Source: Clostridia bacterium (GTDB lineage: Bacteria > Bacillota > Peptococcia > DRI-13 > UBA5745). Taken from it: a DNA stretch of 64,000 bases. Position 1 is the first letter of the stretch, and every line of letters begins with the position of its first letter. Positions 27,029-36,140 of this stretch are shown here, one piece after another. Below the pieces are notes generated by a model. The model had not been told where the DNA came from. It did no database searches and worked only from the letters and a program-made list of their open reading frames with translations. Where the stretch lies: assembly GCA_018434325.1 (NCBI GenBank), contig JAHDPO010000022.1, positions 17,484-81,483 of the forward strand, read 5' to 3'. The translations under genes and the position numbers were made by a program.

Positions 27029-28432
27029 ATGAAAGTAAAGGGTAATTTCCTGGCTAAGGAAGAAGTTGAAAAAATTCACGAGCTGTCTGTCAAGGTGCTG
27101 GCGGAGCAGGGCGTGGAATTTGAAGACCCCATTGCTGTCGAGCTGTTCAAAAAACAGGGTGCAAAGGTCAATGGAGCCATCGTATATATTGACGAGGCTA
27201 TGCTGAAAAATGCCCTGAGCGGCGTTCCGGAAGTTTTTGAGATTCATGGCAGAAATGGCAAGAAAGTTCTTATCGGCAAGGAGCATACGGTGATTGCTCC
27301 CGTTTCCGGCCCCTTGTACGTCAGAAGAGGCGACGATCTCCACCGCAATACGGCGGAAGACTATAAGAACTTTCAAAAAATGCACCACAGCAGCAAGGTC
27401 ATGGATATGCTGAATCCTAATCTGATTGAACCTTCCGATATCGAGAGAGAGGTGGTTCGCAATTATCAGATGGCTGTCTGCTTGAAATATACGGATAAAC
27501 CTCTCATCGGTCTGACCACATCTCCCGAGGATACCGTCAACAGTATTGAAATGCTTCAGCGCTTTTACGGTACCAAGGAGAACGTAACGCTGGGGATCAT
27601 CAGCGTTATTTCTCCATTGAAATATGACGAGACAATGCTGACTGCCGTGCGTTTGTACGCTGAGCGCCGGCAGCCGCTGATGTTTGCCTGCTGCTCCCTT
27701 CCCGGCGCTACCAGCCCCGTGAGCCTCTTTGGCACCATGGTCGTCAATAATGCTGAGATTTTGGCGGGTATCGTTTACGCTCAGCTGCTCCAGCCCGGTT
27801 TACCCGTTTTATATGGCAATACTACGGGCAGCTGCGATTTGCGTTTTGTCACTCCGGCTATCGGCGCCCCGGAGACAGCTTTGTTTATCTATGCTTCGGC
27901 GGCTTTGGCGCAGTATTACAATATCCCCTGCCGCACCGGCGGCGCCCTTTCCGACGCCAAAACCGTTGACTGGCAGGCCGGCATTGAATCCGTAATGACG
28001 ATGCTGCCCTCGCTGATGTCCAGCAGCAACTTTATTCTCCATGGCTGCGGCGTTATGGACTCTTTCAATACCATCAGCTATGAAAAGTACATTCTTGACG
28101 AACAAAACATCGAAATGATCCGTAAGATTGTCAAAGGCATCAGCTTCGGTGATGTGGAAGAAGAGTACGCCAACATTGCTGAGGTTGGACCCGGAGGACA
28201 ATATCTTCAGACGATGCACACGGCAATGAAGCTGTCCGAAGAACTCTATACACCGAAGTTCCTGCACAAAATGGGCTACGATTCCTGGAAAAATGCCGGG
28301 GCCAAAACGGTGACGGACCTTGCTCTTTGCGAGGTTGACCGCCGCATTGAGAGCTATGTACCTTTGGACATGTCTCCCGAACAGGAGCAGATATTACGGA
28401 GCTATATCGGCGATTTGGTTGATACCATCTAA
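27029..28432 (+). CDS. MttB-family (COG5598) corrinoid-dependent methyltransferase, non-pyrrolysine
   Basis: 467 residues of the trimethylamine methyltransferase superfamily. It has no in-frame amber codon, so it belongs to the non-pyrrolysine branch whose known members demethylate glycine betaine, proline betaine, carnitine or gamma-butyrobetaine and methylate a corrinoid protein. Recognisable segments are VLAEQGVEFEDP near the N-terminus, LLQPGLPVLYGNTTGSCDLR and GGALSDAKTVDWQAG. It follows the BCCT transporter directly, so it probably acts on the imported quaternary amine. No corrinoid protein lies in this operon. Those at 32423-33709 would serve it. Confidence 0.92.
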   Translation: MKVKGNFLAKEEVEKIHELSVKVLAEQGVEFEDPIAVELFKKQGAKVNGAIVYIDEAMLKNALSGVPEVFEIHGRNGKKVLIGKEHTVIAPVSGPLYVRRGDDLHRNTAEDYKNFQKMHHSSKVMDMLNPNLIEPSDIEREVVRNYQMAVCLKYTDKPLIGLTTSPEDTVNSIEMLQRFYGTKENVTLGIISVISPLKYDETMLTAVRLYAERRQPLMFACCSLPGATSPVSLFGTMVVNNAEILAGIVYAQLLQPGLPVLYGNTTGSCDLRFVTPAIGAPETALFIYASAALAQYYNIPCRTGGALSDAKTVDWQAGIESVMTMLPSLMSSSNFILHGCGVMDSFNTISYEKYILDEQNIEMIRKIVKGISFGDVEEEYANIAEVGPGGQYLQTMHTAMKLSEELYTPKFLHKMGYDSWKNAGAKTVTDLALCEVDRRIESYVPLDMSPEQEQILRSYIGDLVDTI

Positions 28433-28469
28433 CATTTCCATTTTCAAAAGATAAGAGTGAGGTTCGATT

Positions 28470-28898
28470 ATGAAATTTAAATTCACTTCGCCTTGCGGAT
28501 ATATCCCGGCTCCTGCCGTTTCTCAAGTCATAGTCAGTGGTAAGCACGCTTACCTGTCCGGTCAAATCTCATATGATCCTGCGACTGGAGAATATCCTCA
28601 TGACAGCATGGCTGCACAGACAAGCCGTATTCTGGAAAACATGCAGGGGGTTTTGGAAGATTTAGGCCTATCCATGAAAGATGTTGTAAAGTGTAATGTT
28701 TTTATATCTTCTATGGAGTATTTCGCAGAGATGGATGAGGTTTATCGTCGTTTCTTTGGAGAGCAGACTCCCCCGGCCCGTCAGACGGTTACCGCAGGCC
28801 TATGGGACAATCTTGACATTGAGATCAGTGCCGAGGTGATATCCGACCAGGACATCCTGCCGAAAAACCCCGATTACATTGTGAACAGCACATCCTAA
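28470..28898 (+). CDS. RidA/YjgF-family protein
   Basis: 142 residues with the Rid fold: AYLSGQISYDPATGE, VVKCNVFISSMEYFAEMDEV, and the conserved Arg of PPARQTVTAG, with a late Glu in IEISAEV. RidA proteins hydrolyse enamine/imine intermediates to oxoacids. Beside aconitase X, whose known product with hydroxyproline is the cyclic imine/enamine pyrroline-2-carboxylate, a role in clearing or hydrolysing such an intermediate is plausible. It is the last gene of the operon, and a strong terminator follows at 28935. The C-terminal 15 residues extend past the usual family end. Confidence 0.9.
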   Translation: MKFKFTSPCGYIPAPAVSQVIVSGKHAYLSGQISYDPATGEYPHDSMAAQTSRILENMQGVLEDLGLSMKDVVKCNVFISSMEYFAEMDEVYRRFFGEQTPPARQTVTAGLWDNLDIEISAEVISDQDILPKNPDYIVNSTS

Positions 28899-28934
28899 AG
28901 CAGGAATGCTACAACCCAATAAGTATTCACATCA

Positions 28935-28974
28935 AAATAGGGGGCTGCCGCAAATTTGCGGTAACCCCCTATTT
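28935..28974. terminator. terminator after ridA-like gene
   Basis: AAATAGGGGG (28935-28944) pairs with CCCCCTATTT (28965-28974) with an inner CCGCAAATTTGCGG stem. Confidence 0.85.
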
Positions 28975-29028
28975 CCAAGTACGTATTAAGATGTTTATCG
29001 TATACCTATCGGCGGAGAAGAGAGAGGG

Positions 29029-29059
29029 GGATGGCTGCTTGGCTCAGGAGCAGCCATCC
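29029..29059 (-). terminator. hairpin after the SSS symporter gene
   Basis: GGATGGCTGCT pairs with AGCAGCCATCC. On the minus strand it is followed by a pyrimidine tract CCCCTCTCTCTTCTC, a weak terminator for the symporter operon. Confidence 0.6.
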
Positions 29060-29118
29060 ATGCATTATTGGTCTTTCCCGCAATAGGATCGGCCACAGGG
29101 GTCCGGATAAGGATTGGC

Positions 29119-30672
29119 TTAGGCGGCTTTCTTAGCTGAGGAATCCTGCAGCTTGTAGAAGCGCCGGCCGGCTTTGGCAAGCAGCTCGAAGAACTCCTGA
29201 GAATCCGCCGCATCCTGCTTGGTAAACAGGCTGATGCCAAACATGCAGACGGTGGAGCCCAGCATACCGATGGCGCCGTACCAGGTGCCACCACTGTTCC
29301 AGACGAAGTAAGTCATAAGCACCAGCACGGTGCCGACGATGGAGGAAACGATGGCCGCCTGTTTCGTTGCTCTCTTCCAATAAATGCCGAAAACCAGCAC
29401 CGGGAAAAGAGGCATAACGATGGCGATGGAGAACATAATCAAGGTGAAGATCAGCTCCGGCGGGTTGATAGCCAAAGCGATGGAGCCCAAGCCCAAAACG
29501 GCGATGATCACCCGGTTGACTGTGGTTTCCTTTTCCTTAGGCACATTGATTTTGAAAGTGTTCTTGATCAGGTCGGTGGAGACGATGGCAGAGGCTACGG
29601 TAAGGAAAGCGTTGGCCGTAGACAGACCCACAGCGCAGGCGCCGACGAAGAAACCGATCATCAGGAAAACGGCTAAGCTGGGACTATAGGCCACAACGAA
29701 ATTATGGATCATATAAGGAATGATCAATTCGCTGTCGGAGTTGGCCAGGTTATTGACCAGGGCCAAGCCCACCAGACCGATGAACATGGTGCCTGTCCAA
29801 ACAATAGCCTGCAGGATCGGCGTAAAGTAGGACAACCGCCGCTGAGCTTTCAGATTGTCGCCGAAATACCCGGAGCGGACAAAGACGTGAGGCAGCATGA
29901 TGGTCCAGCCAATGGCGCAGGAGAAGGGATAGCCAAAGCGTCCGCTATAGGGTACCCAACCGCTGGGGCCAGGATAGGAGAAGAAGGTGGGGGTGTTGGC
30001 TTTGAGAGTAGCCAAAGCCGCACTCAGAGAGCCGCCGAAGCCCACGATGAGGCAGGCGATAACGATAGCCCAGAGCAGGCAGATAAAGATCAGACCTTGA
30101 ATGGTGTCGGCCATGGCGGCAGATTTGACGCCGCCGATGCAGACGAAGACGGTCATGATCAGGCCCACTACGATGACGGCAGTCTGGTAATTGATGTTGC
30201 CATCGGTAGCGTACTGGGCCGCCTGGGCAATAGCCACCAAAACGGAAGAAATATAAGGGAAGGAAGCTCCCAAAAAGATAAGACCTAAAACGGTAGTCAG
30301 AGCAGGGCTCTTGAACCGTTCAAAATAGAAGTCTGCCGGCGTGGAGAAAGTACCGCCTTTAACCTGGTTGATTAACCAGACTTTATTCATGGTGAAATGA
30401 GCAATGATGGGGAACAGGGGAATGTAGCTCATTTCCGACAGCCAATAGCCTAAGCCGCCGCGATAGTAGGCGCCGGGGCCGGCGAAGAAGACCCAGGTGC
30501 TCATCAAGGAGGCAATGTAAGTCATGACCAAAACCGGCCAAGCTACGGAAGCGGTGAGCAGGCTGCCGCCCTGGCTCTGACGGCGCTCCTGGATCGTAAC
30601 GTAAGAAGCTACGCTGATGAGGAAGCACATGTAACAGGCAAAAGCAATCCAAATAACGGTTGGGCTCAACAT
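29119..30672 (-). CDS. sodium:solute symporter (SSS family)
   Basis: 517 residues with about 13 transmembrane helices in the SSS arrangement, including GLGYWLSEMSYIPLFPIIAH, the Na+-site region and ACAVGLSTANAFLTVASAIV. It is encoded 3 bases after a small membrane protein, the two-gene layout seen for pantothenate/acetate-type SSS carriers with a short accessory subunit. It is the last gene of the MttB-corrinoid operon, so it probably imports a methylated amine or betaine for the second MttB. The ligand is not readable. Hairpin terminator at 29029. Confidence 0.92.
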   Translation of the reverse strand: MLSPTVIWIAFACYMCFLISVASYVTIQERRQSQGGSLLTASVAWPVLVMTYIASLMSTWVFFAGPGAYYRGGLGYWLSEMSYIPLFPIIAHFTMNKVWLINQVKGGTFSTPADFYFERFKSPALTTVLGLIFLGASFPYISSVLVAIAQAAQYATDGNINYQTAVIVVGLIMTVFVCIGGVKSAAMADTIQGLIFICLLWAIVIACLIVGFGGSLSAALATLKANTPTFFSYPGPSGWVPYSGRFGYPFSCAIGWTIMLPHVFVRSGYFGDNLKAQRRLSYFTPILQAIVWTGTMFIGLVGLALVNNLANSDSELIIPYMIHNFVVAYSPSLAVFLMIGFFVGACAVGLSTANAFLTVASAIVSTDLIKNTFKINVPKEKETTVNRVIIAVLGLGSIALAINPPELIFTLIMFSIAIVMPLFPVLVFGIYWKRATKQAAIVSSIVGTVLVLMTYFVWNSGGTWYGAIGMLGSTVCMFGISLFTKQDAADSQEFFELLAKAGRRFYKLQDSSAKKAA

Positions 30673-30675
30673 GGG

Positions 30676-30891
30676 CTATTCCTCCTTCTCGTCTTGGTCT
30701 CTGAGCTTGTATTCGCTATAGACCTTGGTCATGCCGGCATAGCAAAGAATCCATAAGGGCACTACGGTTAATATGCCGTGGATACCCATGCCCCGGGCGT
30801 CCAAAAGAGCGGGGACGCCGGGGAGGTTGTATAGCACATAAAACAGGGCTGTAGCAAGGAGCCAAATCATTTCTGTTTTTGTGACCTTCAT
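30676..30891 (-). CDS. small membrane protein, accessory subunit of SSS symporter
   Basis: 71 residues with two hydrophobic segments (MIWLLATALFYVLYNLPG and ILTVVPLWILCYAGM), and a charged C-terminus. Short proteins of the DUF3311/YhdT kind precede SSS genes and are thought to act as their partners. The ATG has AGGAGG upstream. The 73 bases between it and the MttB gene contain a copy of the MttB 3-prime end (30908-30932). Confidence 0.8.
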   Translation of the reverse strand: MKVTKTEMIWLLATALFYVLYNLPGVPALLDARGMGIHGILTVVPLWILCYAGMTKVYSEYKLRDQDEKEE

Positions 30892-30907
30892 ATTATTACT
30901 GTCCTCC

Positions 30908-30932
30908 TTAAATTAAAGCCTTGTGAGCTTTG
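30908..30932 (-). repeat. duplicated fragment of the MttB 3-prime end
   Basis: AATTAAAGCCTTGTGAGC plus flanks (30908-30932) matches the last codons of the adjacent MttB gene at 30971-30996 (AATTAAAGCTTTATGAGC) at 23 of 26 positions, in the same orientation. Confidence 0.6.
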
Positions 30933-30964
30933 GAGTGTCAAATATGCCTCTGCGATGGTTGACT

Positions 30965-32407
30965 TTAGCCTTTAATTAAAGCTTTATGAGCTTTGGCCAG
31001 GGCTTCATCAATAGCCTTGATCTTGTCTTCGGTGAGATCGATTTTAACAGGCTTAGCTACCAGCTCGTTATAGCGATCCAGAGCCTGATCCAGCAAGGTT
31101 TTCTTGCCGGCCTGCTCCCATTTGGCCATGCCGTCCCGGTTAAACATCAAGGGGCGATGGGGCTCAGTGAAGTGCCGCATGGTATGATCGCTCAAGATAA
31201 AGCCGGCTTTGTCGTCGCCGTTCATAATCTCATTGTAACCCAAGGTCTCGTCGCTGATTTCCAGGCCTCTGCGGAGACGATGGGCAATGCCAAAAATCTC
31301 ATTGTCAATGATCAACTGCAGGGGGCTGATGGTTTTGGCTGTTTCCAGCTGGCCGGCGCCGCCCAATACGCTGGCGTCGGACATAGCCATCATATGGATC
31401 AAGGAGGTGCGCTCGATCATGTTCTGTTCGTCGATGACCAGGCTGTCGGTACCGGTGCCGTAGGAATGAGCGCGGATATTGTAGCCCTGCTCAAAGAGCT
31501 GCATGCAAATCAGGCGGGCCATGGTGATTTCCGTATTAGACTGCAGGGTGTAGGTGGTCATCATATCCATGGAGAAGAGCAGAGTGGTGGCAATAACCGG
31601 CGTGCCGGGGTTGAGCAGCTGGATCATGATGATCATGGCCAGAACTTCGGCGCAGGCTACTAAAGCGGTACCCTGAGAAGTGACCGGTGTATTGGCGCCG
31701 GCAGTAGGCAGGGAACAAGGCTGCACAGGCAGGCCGGCTTTAGCGCAGCGGTAAATAACTTCGGCGTCCATGCGCTTGTAGGTCAAGACAGGTACGCCAC
31801 AGGCGATGAAGCTGACGATGGGGCGTTTTTGCAGGTTTTCCAGGCCGCCGACGGCTGCTGCCGCGATATCGATGAGGTGCTGGACGTTTTCTGCTTCATA
31901 AGGCTGGATCCAGATGTGCTTTTTGCTGTGCTTCAGCACCTGAGCCAGAGTGGAGACGTCGATGGCTTCTACAGGCACTTCCTCGCCGGAGGTGGAGGGC
32001 AGGGTGCAGTAGTTGACGTTTTCCATAACGTTGATCAACTGAGTCCACTCGGCAACCTCATCCAAGGTGATGTAATGGGTATCATTTTTGGTATCCACAT
32101 AATTCATGGCGCCGGTGTTGGTGCGCACATAGAAATCACCGGTGGGATGGGGGAACTTCAGATCATGCTCGCCGGAGGGAGAGGCCAGAGTGAATTCTGC
32201 CGGTATGGCAGCCACAGCCTTTTTGATCAGATCTTTGCTGAATTTAACATTGTGGCCGTTTACTTCCGCACCTTTGGCGGCCAGCTCGGCTACTAACTCC
32301 GGATGATCCACTTCAATACCCCGGATAGAGAGAAGATCCTCCACCCGGTTTTTCATCAGTTCCATTTCCTGATTGGTCATTACGTTATATTTGATTCTTC
32401 CTTGCAT
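30965..32407 (-). CDS. MttB-family (COG5598) corrinoid-dependent methyltransferase, non-pyrrolysine
   Basis: A 480-residue second MttB homolog, clearly diverged from the copy at 27029. It has no internal amber codon. Segments typical of the family are LLSIRGIEVDHPELV, HIWIQPYEAENVQHL, PCSLPTAGANTPVTSQGTAL and GGAGQLETAKTISPLQLI. It is directly upstream of the SSS carrier pair and downstream of two corrinoid proteins, so it probably transfers a methyl group from an imported methylamine or betaine to one of those proteins. GGGGAG precedes the ATG. The exact substrate (glycine betaine, proline betaine, carnitine or another) cannot be read from sequence. Confidence 0.93.
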   Translation of the reverse strand: MQGRIKYNVMTNQEMELMKNRVEDLLSIRGIEVDHPELVAELAAKGAEVNGHNVKFSKDLIKKAVAAIPAEFTLASPSGEHDLKFPHPTGDFYVRTNTGAMNYVDTKNDTHYITLDEVAEWTQLINVMENVNYCTLPSTSGEEVPVEAIDVSTLAQVLKHSKKHIWIQPYEAENVQHLIDIAAAAVGGLENLQKRPIVSFIACGVPVLTYKRMDAEVIYRCAKAGLPVQPCSLPTAGANTPVTSQGTALVACAEVLAMIIMIQLLNPGTPVIATTLLFSMDMMTTYTLQSNTEITMARLICMQLFEQGYNIRAHSYGTGTDSLVIDEQNMIERTSLIHMMAMSDASVLGGAGQLETAKTISPLQLIIDNEIFGIAHRLRRGLEISDETLGYNEIMNGDDKAGFILSDHTMRHFTEPHRPLMFNRDGMAKWEQAGKKTLLDQALDRYNELVAKPVKIDLTEDKIKAIDEALAKAHKALIKG

Positions 32408-32422
32408 ATCAGACTCCCCTTT

Positions 32423-33055
32423 CTAGGCTACGAAATCTTTGGCCAACCGGGCGGCTTCGGCTGCATCGGCGGCAAAGCAGTCGGCGCCGATTTTGTCTGC
32501 CCAGGCCTGATTGATGGGAGCGCCGCCCACCATGACTTTGACGGAATCGCGGATGCCGGCTTCCGTTAAGGCGGCAATAATGTTTTTCTGCTCGTACATA
32601 GTTGTGGTTAAAAGGGCGGCCAGGCCGATGACATCGGCATTATGCTCTTTTACGGCAGCTACGAATTTTTCTGCGGATACGTCGGTACCCAGGTCGATAA
32701 CCTTGATGCCGGCACTGCTCATCATCAGCGCTACCAGGTTTTTGCCGATATCGTGAAGGTCGCCTTTAACGGTGCCCAGCACGGCTGTTCCTTTAGTGGT
32801 AATGCCGCCTTCCAGCATCAGAGGCTTAATTACGTCCACACCTGCGTTCATGGCTTTAGCTGCCATCAAGACATTCGGTACGAAGACCTCGTTTTTGGCG
32901 AAGCGCTCACCAATAATATTGATACCGCACATCAAGCCGTTATCCAGGATATCCTGGGCGGAAAGACCCTGATTTACTGCCTCTTGGGTCTTTTCTGTTA
33001 TTTTCATAAAATTACCGGCGATCACCAGATCGCTAAGCTCCTGCAAAATGCTCAT
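32423..33055 (-). CDS. methyltransferase corrinoid protein (MtbC/MtgC-like)
   Basis: 210 residues. An N-terminal helical cap (methionine-synthase B12-binding module 1) is followed by a Rossmann-type B12-binding domain with the cobalt-ligating DxHxxG motif as GDLHDIGKN (about residue 115) and the downstream VIGLAALLTTTM and VMVGGAPI strands. It carries the methyl group from MttB to the UroD-type or pterin methyltransferase. It sits between the MttB gene and another corrinoid gene of similar type, so the two carriers may serve the two MttB enzymes. Confidence 0.95.
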   Translation of the reverse strand: MSILQELSDLVIAGNFMKITEKTQEAVNQGLSAQDILDNGLMCGINIIGERFAKNEVFVPNVLMAAKAMNAGVDVIKPLMLEGGITTKGTAVLGTVKGDLHDIGKNLVALMMSSAGIKVIDLGTDVSAEKFVAAVKEHNADVIGLAALLTTTMYEQKNIIAALTEAGIRDSVKVMVGGAPINQAWADKIGADCFAADAAEAARLAKDFVA

Positions 33056-33058
33056 TTG

Positions 33059-33709
33059 TCAACCTTCCTCTCCCCTATTGTTTTGGTAGATGCCCATTAC
33101 AGTGTCTTTGGCCTCCACGGCGCTATCCACGAATACGGCGTTGATTTCCCGGGCAAATTGACTGGTGACGGGGTTGCCCCCCACCAAAATTGTCACGGGC
33201 TGGTCAAAATTTGTCTGCCGGATAGCTTCCACCACTTCCTTCATGTTGGACATAGTGGTAGTTAGCATGGCCGAAATCAGCACCACCGAGGCTTCCGCCT
33301 GACGGATACCTTTGATGAACTCTTCCTTGGTCACGTCCGTGCCCAGATCCAGGACATCAAAACCGGCGCTTTCCAGCATCATTTTGACTAATTGTTTGCC
33401 AATATCGTGAATATCACCTTTAACCGTGCCGATGACGACTCTGTCCAGCCGGGTGAGCGCCCGGTCTCCCAGATAACTGGCAATCTTGTCCATACCTTTG
33501 TTGATGACCCGAGCGGACATCAGAATTTCCGGTATGTACTTTTTGCCCTGCCGGTAATCCAGCTCTACCATATCCATACCCGGTACATAACCCCGGCTGA
33601 TGATTTCCACCGGATTATGGCCGGCTTCCAGCATGGTCTGGCAAAGCTCGGTAGCTTTTCCTTCGTCACCGCTTGCTACTGCCTGGGCGATTTCTTCGTA
33701 TAGGCTCAT
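33059..33709 (-). CDS. methyltransferase corrinoid protein (second copy)
   Basis: 216 residues with the same two-domain corrinoid carrier layout. The DxHxxG motif reads GDIHDIGKQ, followed by VVLISAMLTTTMSNM and ILVGGNPV. It is the first gene of the minus-strand operon, with GGAGGGG before the ATG at 33709. A TTG four codons earlier is possible. It is diverged from the neighbouring copy, so it is not a recent duplicate. A promoter candidate lies at 33844-33871. Confidence 0.95.
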   Translation of the reverse strand: MSLYEEIAQAVASGDEGKATELCQTMLEAGHNPVEIISRGYVPGMDMVELDYRQGKKYIPEILMSARVINKGMDKIASYLGDRALTRLDRVVIGTVKGDIHDIGKQLVKMMLESAGFDVLDLGTDVTKEEFIKGIRQAEASVVLISAMLTTTMSNMKEVVEAIRQTNFDQPVTILVGGNPVTSQFAREINAVFVDSAVEAKDTVMGIYQNNRGEEG

Positions 33710-33843
33710 GTTCCCCTCCAACTCTCTCAGCGCTATCGAGTGGCGTACAAAGCCTCTGAACCATTTGTTCCACTAGTGGTCCTGATGGCATTATCGCTTA
33801 TTGTCCGATAAAAAACTAAAATAAATTCCACGAATATTTGTAA

Positions 33844-33871
33844 ATATTAGCACAGCAAATTTTTTGTCAAA
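33844..33871 (-). promoter_or_regulatory. sigma-A-type promoter of the corrinoid/MttB operon
   Basis: On the minus strand TTTGAC (33866-33871), 16 bases, TAATAT (33844-33849). It is imperfect and likely regulated by the divergent PocR-AraC protein. The 130 bases between it and the start codon hold no gene. Confidence 0.55.
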
Positions 33872-33983
33872 AAGCTTTTTGTAAAAAACCATGTTATTAG
33901 CGGAGGACGACTATACTGCAATTTTATTATAATATATAATAGCCTTCAATAGGATCCAGCAAAGGGATAGGAGGCGGATAATT

Positions 33984-35258
33984 ATGCTGACTAATTTTTT
34001 TTCGTTGAAGCAATTGGAGAATATGGCTAAATCCTACACCGATTGTACAGGCGTTCCGGTTACTGTTTTTGACGAGGAAATGGCTATTGTAGCGGAAGCC
34101 GGCCGGGAAAGAAAAGTGTGCAAATTCACCGAGATCTATAACAAAGCCGGCGCTTGTGTCAAAGTGTTGAAATTTTCCGGTGAAATGGCTCTGAATTTGG
34201 GCGAACCGTATATTTATTCTTGTCCGGCAGGTTTTTTGCACATCTGCGTGGCCTTGATCAACGACAAGAAATTTCAGGGCTGCTTTATTGCCGGCCCCAT
34301 ATCGATGAGCACCATCAGTGAAAAAAATATCAGCACCATCATAGAATTGAATGGCAATATTGCCAATATGCAGGATTTTCTGCCAAAGCTAACTTTGTTT
34401 ATAAAGGATATGCCTATATACGCTCCCTCCAGGATATCCAGTTTATCTCAATTGTTGTTTAATACCGTACTGAGCCTATACAGCAATAAAGAAGATTATT
34501 TATACATGAGTACGAAATATAATACATATAGTCAGATTTCCGAGGATATTAAAAATTATAAGGAAGAACAGCGGCTTTCCGCGGAAAAAATCGCTCAAAA
34601 TGCAGCGGAGGATATGGTCCGGGAGTTGCAGAAGCGGATTCGGGCCAGAGACCGTCAGGGGGCCTATCATTTAGCGAATATGATCCTGGAGGATATCCGG
34701 CTGTCGGAAGCCGGCAATTTTGAGGTCATGAAGCTGCGGCTTTTTGAGCTTTATATGATGTTATCCCGGGCCGGAGTGGAAAGCGGCGCCTCAATCCAAA
34801 AGGTTTTCGGCATCAATTTTGATCTGGTGGCTTCCTTAAGCAATATTCTGACGGTGCCCCAATTGCAGGAATGGGCCCAAAAGGTGGTAGACCATTTTAT
34901 TGACAATGTATTTTCCAGCATCTATTCCGGCCGATCCCTGATTATTGCTAACGCTATCCGCCATATTAATACCAACTATATGACGAAAATCAATCTGAAG
35001 AATTTGGCGGAATTACTCCATGTCAATGAGTCTTATCTTTCCAAGCTGTTTAAACAGGAGATGGGCCAGAATTTTACGGATTATTTAAATGAAATCCGCA
35101 TCAATAAAAGCCTTTCTCTGATTCGGGATACGGACAACAATTTGTTGGATATCGCCTTGGCCGTAGGTTTTGAGGACCAGAGTTATTATACTAAAGTTTT
35201 TCGCAAAGTGATGAACCAAACGCCTAAGCAATACCGCAACCTGAGGATCAGTGCATAG
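33984..35258 (+). CDS. PocR-domain AraC-family transcriptional regulator
   Basis: 424 residues. The N-terminal PocR sensor (about 1-165) has the typical Cys pattern, including IYSCPAGFLHICVAL and GCFIAGPIS. A linker follows, then a C-terminal AraC pair of helix-turn-helices (LKNLAELLHVNESYLSKLFK and LLDIALAVGFEDQSYYTKVF). PocR domains sense small ligands such as propanediol or corrinoid/methylotrophy effectors. It is divergent from the MttB-corrinoid operon and upstream of the reactivation genes, so it is probably the activator of the whole set. The start has AGGAGG upstream. AT-rich -10 elements (TATAAT at 33928 and 33935) lie without a clear -35. Confidence 0.92.
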   Translation: MLTNFFSLKQLENMAKSYTDCTGVPVTVFDEEMAIVAEAGRERKVCKFTEIYNKAGACVKVLKFSGEMALNLGEPYIYSCPAGFLHICVALINDKKFQGCFIAGPISMSTISEKNISTIIELNGNIANMQDFLPKLTLFIKDMPIYAPSRISSLSQLLFNTVLSLYSNKEDYLYMSTKYNTYSQISEDIKNYKEEQRLSAEKIAQNAAEDMVRELQKRIRARDRQGAYHLANMILEDIRLSEAGNFEVMKLRLFELYMMLSRAGVESGASIQKVFGINFDLVASLSNILTVPQLQEWAQKVVDHFIDNVFSSIYSGRSLIIANAIRHINTNYMTKINLKNLAELLHVNESYLSKLFKQEMGQNFTDYLNEIRINKSLSLIRDTDNNLLDIALAVGFEDQSYYTKVFRKVMNQTPKQYRNLRISA

Positions 35259-35341
35259 CGGAATATTACAAAAAGTAACAATGATTTTGTAAACTCGAGA
35301 GGCGATTTCATTATATAATGAAATAATGAGGAGGGATAGGC

Positions 35342-35977
35342 ATGACCTTGATCAAATTGGAAACCAGTTGTCCGGTAGATCAGGATGTTGTATTTCGCCG
35401 ACTTAGTATTACCGGCGATTCTTTTGCCTGCCAGTCTTCTCGGGCTGCCCTGACGTCGCTGCTTGCCAAAAGTGCGGAACTGGTGGAGAGCAGTTGCTAT
35501 TATTGTCTGGTATCTAACGTGTACGAATTGCCGGAACCGGAGCTGGCCCAATGTGAGAAGCTGGTGCTCTGTTTTGCTACTTTGGGGCCCGGAATATCGG
35601 AGGCCATCGGTCTTTATTTTGAAAGCAAGGATTATCTGGAAGGCTATCTGCTGGATCATTTGGGCAATGAAATGCTTTTCAGTGCCAGTGAAGAAATGAA
35701 CCGGATCATTGAAGCCGAGGTGGGAAAGCAGGGCTACAATCTGACCATCCCCTTTTCCCCCGGCGAGGGTCTTCTGAACTTGGAATACCAGGGGCTGTTT
35801 TTGGAGGAAATGAAAAGGCAGGGGGAGATACCTGTCAGGATAAACGATCATTATATGCTGAATCCGGAGAAAAGTATCCTATATGTATTCGGGGCTGATC
35901 CCAATATCCCTCACTGCGATATCCGGCACGACTGCAGCCGCTGTACAAGAGAAAAATGCTATTTTAGAGCGAAGTAA
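35342..35977 (+). CDS. vitamin B12-dependent methionine synthase activation-domain-like protein
   Basis: 211 residues resembling the AdoMet-binding reactivation domain of MetH in short form, as found beside corrinoid methyltransferase systems. Visible features are LVLCFATLGPGISEAIGLYF, LLDHLGNEMLFSASEEM and IPFSPGEGLLNLEYQGLF. The C-terminus carries a four-Cys cluster (HCDIRHDCSRCTREKCYF) that could bind iron-sulfur or zinc. It probably assists reductive remethylation or activation of Co(II) corrinoid with the RACo-like protein that follows. Start ATG with GAGGAGGG. A hairpin follows at 35990. Confidence 0.82.
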   Translation: MTLIKLETSCPVDQDVVFRRLSITGDSFACQSSRAALTSLLAKSAELVESSCYYCLVSNVYELPEPELAQCEKLVLCFATLGPGISEAIGLYFESKDYLEGYLLDHLGNEMLFSASEEMNRIIEAEVGKQGYNLTIPFSPGEGLLNLEYQGLFLEEMKRQGEIPVRINDHYMLNPEKSILYVFGADPNIPHCDIRHDCSRCTREKCYFRAK

Positions 35978-35989
35978 TAAGTAATGTTG

Positions 35990-36009
35990 AGGCGGGTCTA
36001 TCCCCGCCT
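35990..36009 (+). terminator. hairpin after the activation-domain gene
   Basis: AGGCGGG pairs with CCCGCCT around TCTATC, followed by TGTTAT. Weak terminator. Confidence 0.5.
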
Positions 36010-36021
36010 TGTTATAATAAA

Positions 36022-36120
36022 GGAACATCTGCGCCCCAAGTACCTAAGGAACATCTGCGCCCCAAGTACCGAAGGATAGCAGATTGTGTCCGAAGGACAG
36101 CGGATTGTGTCCGCAGGACA
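36022..36120 (+). repeat. tandem hairpin-repeat modules (two and a half units)
   Basis: GGAACATCTGCGCCCCAAGT occurs twice at 26-base spacing, followed by GGATAGCAGATTGTGTCC and GGACAGCGGATTGTGTCC. These are the same modules as in the 46-base array at 61913-62123. Located just before the RACo start codon. Confidence 0.7.
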
Positions 36121-36140
36121 GTTGGAAAGGAGTGCCTAAG

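Noticed and set aside
27029..32407. Pyrrolysine-type MttB
   Set aside because: Neither MttB gene contains an in-frame amber codon and no pyl genes are present, so both belong to the non-pyrrolysine branch.
33710..33983. Cobalamin riboswitch upstream of the corrinoid operon
   Set aside because: I looked for a B12-box-like conserved core and saw none. The region is AT-rich without the expected folds.
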